From positions 1 to 9,131 of the forward strand of contig DASZCK010000142.1 of assembly GCA_035943195.1 (NCBI GenBank): 9,131 bases of DNA, written 5' to 3'. Shown one piece after another: positions 6,882 to 9,131 of this stretch. Both the position numbers and the translations under genes were made by a program. This stretch comes from DAIDKA01 sp035943195 (GTDB lineage Bacteria > Pseudomonadota > Gammaproteobacteria > Steroidobacterales > Steroidobacteraceae). Numbering within the stretch: the first letter of the stretch is position 1; the number at the start of each line of letters is the position of its first letter. The notes under the pieces were generated by a model. The model did not search any database. It was not told where the DNA came from and worked only from the letters and a program-made list of their open reading frames with translations.

Positions 6882-8177
6882 ATGGGAAAGTTCGTCATCG
6901 TCATCGGCACCCAGTGGGGAGATGAAGGCAAGGGCAAGGTCGTGGACCTGCTGGCCGATCGCGCCAGCGCGGTCGCAAGATTTCAGGGTGGACATAACGC
7001 CGGACACACGCTGGTGATCGACGGCCGCAAGACCGTCCTGTCGCTGATCCCCTCCGGCATCCTGCGCGACCAGGTCCGCTGCTTCATCGGCAATGGCGTG
7101 GTGCTGTCGCTGGAGGCGCTGATCACCGAGGCCACCAAGCTCATCGAACATGGCGTGCCGGTGTACGAGCGCCTGCGGATCTCGCCCAATTGCCCGCTGA
7201 TACTGCCGTCGCACGTGGCGCTCGACCGCGCCCGCGAACATGCCAGCGGCGCCAATGCCATCGGCACCACCGGTCGCGGCATCGGGCCGGCCTACGAGGA
7301 CAAGGTGGCCCGACGCGCGCTGCGGGTCGCGGACCTGTTCCAGCGCGAGCGCTTCGCCGCGAAGCTGGGCCAGGTCCTCGACTTCCACAACTTCGTACTG
7401 CAGAACTATTTTCGCCAGCAGCCGGTGGATTTCCAGAAGACACTGGATGAGCAGCTGGCACTGGGTGAGCGCATCAAGGGCTGTGTGGCCGACGTCAGCC
7501 AGGCTCTCACCCAACTTCGGTCTGAGGATGCGAACGTGCTATTCGAAGGCGCCCAGGCCGCCATGCTCGACGTGGATCTGGGTACCTACCCGTACGTGAC
7601 CTCCTCGAACACCACGGCCGGTTACGCCGCCACGGGCACCGGCGTGGGCCCCCGCGTCTTCGATGAGGTGCTCGGAATCGTCAAGGCCTACACCACGCGC
7701 GTCGGCGCGGGTCCCTTCCCGACCGAGCTCTTCGACAGCGACGGCGAGCACCTGGCGCGCGTCGGCCATGAGTTCGGATCGGTGACGGGTCGCAAGCGGC
7801 GCTGCGGCTGGTTTGACGCGGTGGTGCTGCGGCGCTGTGTGGCCCAGTCCAGCGTCACGGGACTGTGTGTCACCAAACTTGACGTGCTGGATCAGCTTGA
7901 GACCCTGCGCATCTGCGTGGGCTATCGCAGCGGCGGCCAGCTCCTCAGTGAGATGCCGTTGTTCGTGGATGCGTATTCGGAAGTTGCGCCGGTGTACGAG
8001 GAGATGCCCGGGTGGCGTCAGTCCACCGTTGGCTGTGTGCGCTTCGAGGATCTGCCGCCGAACGCGCGCCGCTACCTCGATCGCATGCAGGAACTGGCGG
8101 GCGTGCCCATTGATATGATTTCAACGGGACCGGACCGGGATCAGACCATCGTGCGCCGCAACCCGTTCGCGAGCTGA
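6882..8177 (+). CDS. purA: adenylosuccinate synthetase PurA
   Basis: PurA catalyses the GTP-dependent joining of IMP and aspartate to adenylosuccinate, the first committed step to AMP. The 431 residues match the family length (432 in E. coli). Motifs seen are GTQWGDEGKGK (9-19) with the catalytic Asp14, GGHNAGHTLV (36-45) with His42, IGTTGRGIGPAYEDKVARR (127-145), TYPYVTSSNTTAG (235-247), RVGAGPFPTEL (273-283), TGRKRRCGW (302-310) with the aspartate/IMP-site arginines, guanine-binding TKLDVLD (331-337) and STGPDR (414-419). The usual EGAQG reads EGAQA (222-226); the IMP-contacting Gln225 is kept. The RBS GAGTAGG (6871-6877) overlaps the DUF2065 stop, with short spacing of 4 nt. A terminator-like hairpin follows 66 nt after the stop. 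All catalytic residues I can place are present, so it should be active. Confidence 0.98.
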   Translation: MGKFVIVIGTQWGDEGKGKVVDLLADRASAVARFQGGHNAGHTLVIDGRKTVLSLIPSGILRDQVRCFIGNGVVLSLEALITEATKLIEHGVPVYERLRISPNCPLILPSHVALDRAREHASGANAIGTTGRGIGPAYEDKVARRALRVADLFQRERFAAKLGQVLDFHNFVLQNYFRQQPVDFQKTLDEQLALGERIKGCVADVSQALTQLRSEDANVLFEGAQAAMLDVDLGTYPYVTSSNTTAGYAATGTGVGPRVFDEVLGIVKAYTTRVGAGPFPTELFDSDGEHLARVGHEFGSVTGRKRRCGWFDAVVLRRCVAQSSVTGLCVTKLDVLDQLETLRICVGYRSGGQLLSEMPLFVDAYSEVAPVYEEMPGWRQSTVGCVRFEDLPPNARRYLDRMQELAGVPIDMISTGPDRDQTIVRRNPFAS

Positions 8178-8243
8178 GTCGTGTCAGTCTGTCGTAAGGC
8201 GCCGACAAATGAATGCGACTTGCGGGCAATGTCACGGAAATTG

Positions 8244-8283
8244 TAAGGCAGCTTTACTAGGTGCTTAAGCCGCCTTAATTTTG
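8244..8283 (+). terminator. rho-independent terminator-like hairpin after purA
   Basis: TAAGGCAGCTT (8244-8254) pairs with AAGCCGCCTTA (8267-8277): ten base pairs with one internal A-C mismatch and a 12-nt loop, followed by ATTTTGT. The T-run is short and interrupted and the loop is large, so strength is uncertain. The position, 66 nt after the purA stop, is right for ending the purA transcript. Confidence 0.6.
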
Positions 8284-8285
8284 TA

Positions 8286-8299
8286 GTTGATGGGTCAAC
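8286..8299 (+). repeat. inverted repeat 1 upstream of the Spy-like gene
   Basis: GTTGA (8286-8290), TGGG, TCAAC (8295-8299) is a perfect 5-bp inverted repeat with a 4-nt spacer. An alternative 6-bp pairing joins TAGTTG (8284-8289) with CAACTA (8302-8307). It could be an operator or an RNA hairpin. Confidence 0.4.
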
Positions 8300-8314
8300 G
8301 ACAACTAACGTCAC

Positions 8315-8330
8315 ACGCTGATCACAGCGT
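8315..8330 (+). repeat. inverted repeat 2 upstream of the Spy-like gene
   Basis: ACGCTG (8315-8320), ATCA, CAGCGT (8325-8330) is a perfect 6-bp inverted repeat with a 4-nt spacer. It is a plausible regulator-binding dyad or a tetraloop hairpin. No T-run follows. Confidence 0.45.
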
Positions 8331-8338
8331 AGACTGCG

Positions 8339-8360
8339 ATGAAACAGGAAACTGCTTCAT
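8339..8360 (+). repeat. inverted repeat 3 upstream of the Spy-like gene, GAAA loop
   Basis: ATGAAACAG (8339-8347) pairs with CTGCTTCAT (8352-8360) at eight of nine positions around GAAA (8348-8351), a GNRA tetraloop. The GNRA loop makes a folded RNA hairpin more likely than a plain DNA operator, but either is possible. Confidence 0.45.
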
Positions 8361-8409
8361 TAACAGTCGGTTACAAGTCAATCAACCCATTTCCTGGAGA
8401 TTTGCACTC

Positions 8410-8922
8410 ATGACGTCGACCATTCAGCGCGTAGTGTTCGCCGTGGCGGTGGCAACACTGGGCGCCGGTGCGCTGGTTACGGCCTCCGCACAGACCACCT
8501 CATCCGCGCCGGTCACGACTGCTTCGAATGGCCATCCTCATGGTCATTTCAATCGCTTCGGTCGCGGACGGTTCGTCGGCTCGCTGCTGCGTGCGACCCA
8601 GCAACTGAATCTCACTGCCGATCAGCAATCGAGCATCAGGACCATTATCAAGAACGCCCGCCATACGAATCAGGTCGGGTCCCAGCAGCCGCTGACCGTG
8701 ATGGGCAATCCCAGCGATCCGGGTTTCGCTTCGGCCGTACAAGGCGCTGCAGCGGACGCCAGCAACCGCATTCAGAAGGAGTCGGTGTTGGCCGGACAGA
8801 TCTACGGGGTGCTCACGCCCACTCAGCAGTCGCAGCTGCCGACGGTGCTGGCCTCGATCCAGGCCAAGGAACAGGCGCGTCGCGCCGCATGGGCGGCGAA
8901 GCACGCCGCGGGTAATGGCTGA
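8410..8922 (+). CDS. Spy/CpxP-family LTxxQ periplasmic protein
   Basis: This is a secreted 170-residue protein of the Spy/CpxP/ZraP-like LTxxQ group, whose characterised members are periplasmic chaperones, stress-response modulators or metal-responsive proteins. The signal peptide is clear: residues 1-27, hydrophobic core FAVAVATLGAGALV, cut predicted after ASA. A Ser/Thr-rich stretch and a His-containing segment HPHGH (42-46) precede a helical domain with two LTxxQ motifs, LTADQ (68-72) and LTPTQ (135-139). The tail is Ala/Lys/Arg-rich. There is no Cys. The ATG at 8410 is chosen for its adjacent signal peptide and GGAG (8396-8399) 10 nt upstream; the in-frame ATG at 8287 would bury the signal peptide. 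The next gene begins 11 nt later, so they form an operon. The ligand or client is unknown; metal binding through the His segment is speculation. Confidence 0.85.
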   Translation: MTSTIQRVVFAVAVATLGAGALVTASAQTTSSAPVTTASNGHPHGHFNRFGRGRFVGSLLRATQQLNLTADQQSSIRTIIKNARHTNQVGSQQPLTVMGNPSDPGFASAVQGAAADASNRIQKESVLAGQIYGVLTPTQQSQLPTVLASIQAKEQARRAAWAAKHAAGNG

Positions 8923-8933
8923 AGGAGTGACAA

Positions 8934-9131
8934 GTGCGAGCAACGTTTTATACCTTGACCCTCGCATGCCTGCTGGTCCAGGGCTTCCCGCATTCCGCGC
9001 GGGCGGCCCTCGGCGGTGCCGCAGATTCTGTTGAATCGGACCGCGTGACGATGAAGGGCCTGGTCCGGCCGCTGCCTGCGGGAGCCGTGCAGAAACAGGA
9101 ACTGCAGCTGCCCTCGGGCACGGTGGTGACC
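8934..9131 (+). CDS. DUF2844 secreted protein, N-terminal part (runs off window)
   Basis: The first 66 codons of a DUF2844-family protein of unknown function are visible. The protein begins with a signal peptide (MRATFYTLTLACLLVQGFPH then SARA, cut probably before or near ALGG). The family hallmarks ALGG-x-x-x-SVESDR (residues 25-36) and LPSGTVVT (59-66, where an REY-type sequence usually follows) are present. The GTG start at 8934 has an ideal AAGGAG (8922-8927) 6 nt upstream, overlapping the last base of the Spy-like stop codon, so translational coupling is likely. DUF2844 genes often lie beside a DUF3443 gene in Burkholderiales and other high-GC proteobacteria, so one may follow outside this window. 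The family call is from recalled motif resemblance and is fairly firm; no biochemical role can be given. Confidence 0.78.
   Translation, partial: MRATFYTLTLACLLVQGFPHSARAALGGAADSVESDRVTMKGLVRPLPAGAVQKQELQLPSGTVVT

Larger units (their letters stand above)
8178..8409 (+). other. intergenic region purA to Spy-like gene
   Basis: These 232 nt hold no credible gene. The first 66 nt contain only a weak 5-bp inverted repeat (TGTCG 8190-8194 / CGACA 8203-8207). Then come a terminator-like hairpin (8244-8283) and three inverted repeats (8286-8299, 8315-8330, 8339-8360) before the Shine-Dalgarno at 8394. No convincing sigma70 promoter was found. The best candidate, TTTACT (8253-8258) with TAATTT (8276-8281) at 17-nt spacing, is weak and overlaps the terminator. 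The region is distinctly AT-richer than the genes on either side. Confidence 0.7.

Noticed and set aside
8190..8207. TGTCG/CGACA inverted repeat just after purA as the terminator
   Set aside because: Only 5 bp with an 8-nt loop and no T-run; the hairpin at 8244-8283 is much better.
8287..8409. Upstream ATG that would lengthen the Spy-like protein by 41 residues
   Set aside because: It would place the clear signal peptide in the middle of the protein, and the ATG lies inside an inverted repeat; ATG 8410 has an SD and the signal peptide at its start.
8500..8967. 155-codon - strand frame opposite the Spy-like gene
   Set aside because: Antisense shadow with no recognisable motif; the + strand has a signal peptide, LTxxQ motifs and SD sites.
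1..9131. Search for CRISPR arrays, insertion sequences, tRNA/rRNA genes and long direct repeats
   Set aside because: None seen. Gene content is a contiguous conserved cluster without transposase or integrase motifs or regularly spaced repeats.

Overview
The window is a high-GC bacterial chromosome segment. Its backbone is the conserved gammaproteobacterial cluster nnrD - tsaE - amiB - mutL - miaA - hfq - hflX - (hflK - hflC) - DUF2065/yjeT - purA, all on the + strand, with hflK and hflC absent. Gene order and the near-identity of the Hfq core to the enterobacterial protein point to a gammaproteobacterium. The GC content, the endonuclease-type MutL and the DUF2844 gene at the right end suggest a lineage away from the enterics, for example Nevskiales/Steroidobacterales or Xanthomonadales-like. 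That placement is inference. I see no mobile element, CRISPR array, rRNA or tRNA.

Layout. Bases 1-333 hold the C-terminal part of the NAD(P)HX dehydratase NnrD. tsaE (347-811, TTG start) follows 13 nt later. A sigma70-like promoter overlaps the tsaE stop and precedes amiB (863-2083), mutL (2120-3898) and miaA (3910-4857). A 136-nt gap with an extended -10 promoter and a hairpin leads to hfq (4994-5257), then hflX (5291-6643). A promoter candidate lies inside the 3' end of hflX and would drive a DUF2065 membrane protein (6678-6872) and purA (6882-8177). An intrinsic-terminator-like hairpin (8244-8283) closes the cluster.

The 232-nt gap 8178-8409 is AT-richer than its surroundings. It carries the terminator and then three closely spaced inverted repeats ahead of a second, accessory unit: a secreted Spy/CpxP-like LTxxQ protein (8410-8922), and 11 nt later the start of a secreted DUF2844 protein that runs off the window (8934-9131).

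How the genes work together. The backbone is housekeeping: repair of damaged NAD(P)H (nnrD), tRNA modification at A37 by two routes (tsaE for t6A, miaA for i6A), cell separation (amiB), mismatch repair (mutL), sRNA-based regulation (hfq), ribosome rescue (hflX) and AMP synthesis (purA). The right-hand unit looks like an envelope-associated pair of unknown specific role. I found no clearly new biological system. The points most worth checking are the loss of hflKC, the promoter embedded in an extended HflX tail, the structured leader of the Spy-like gene, and the Spy-like/DUF2844 pair.
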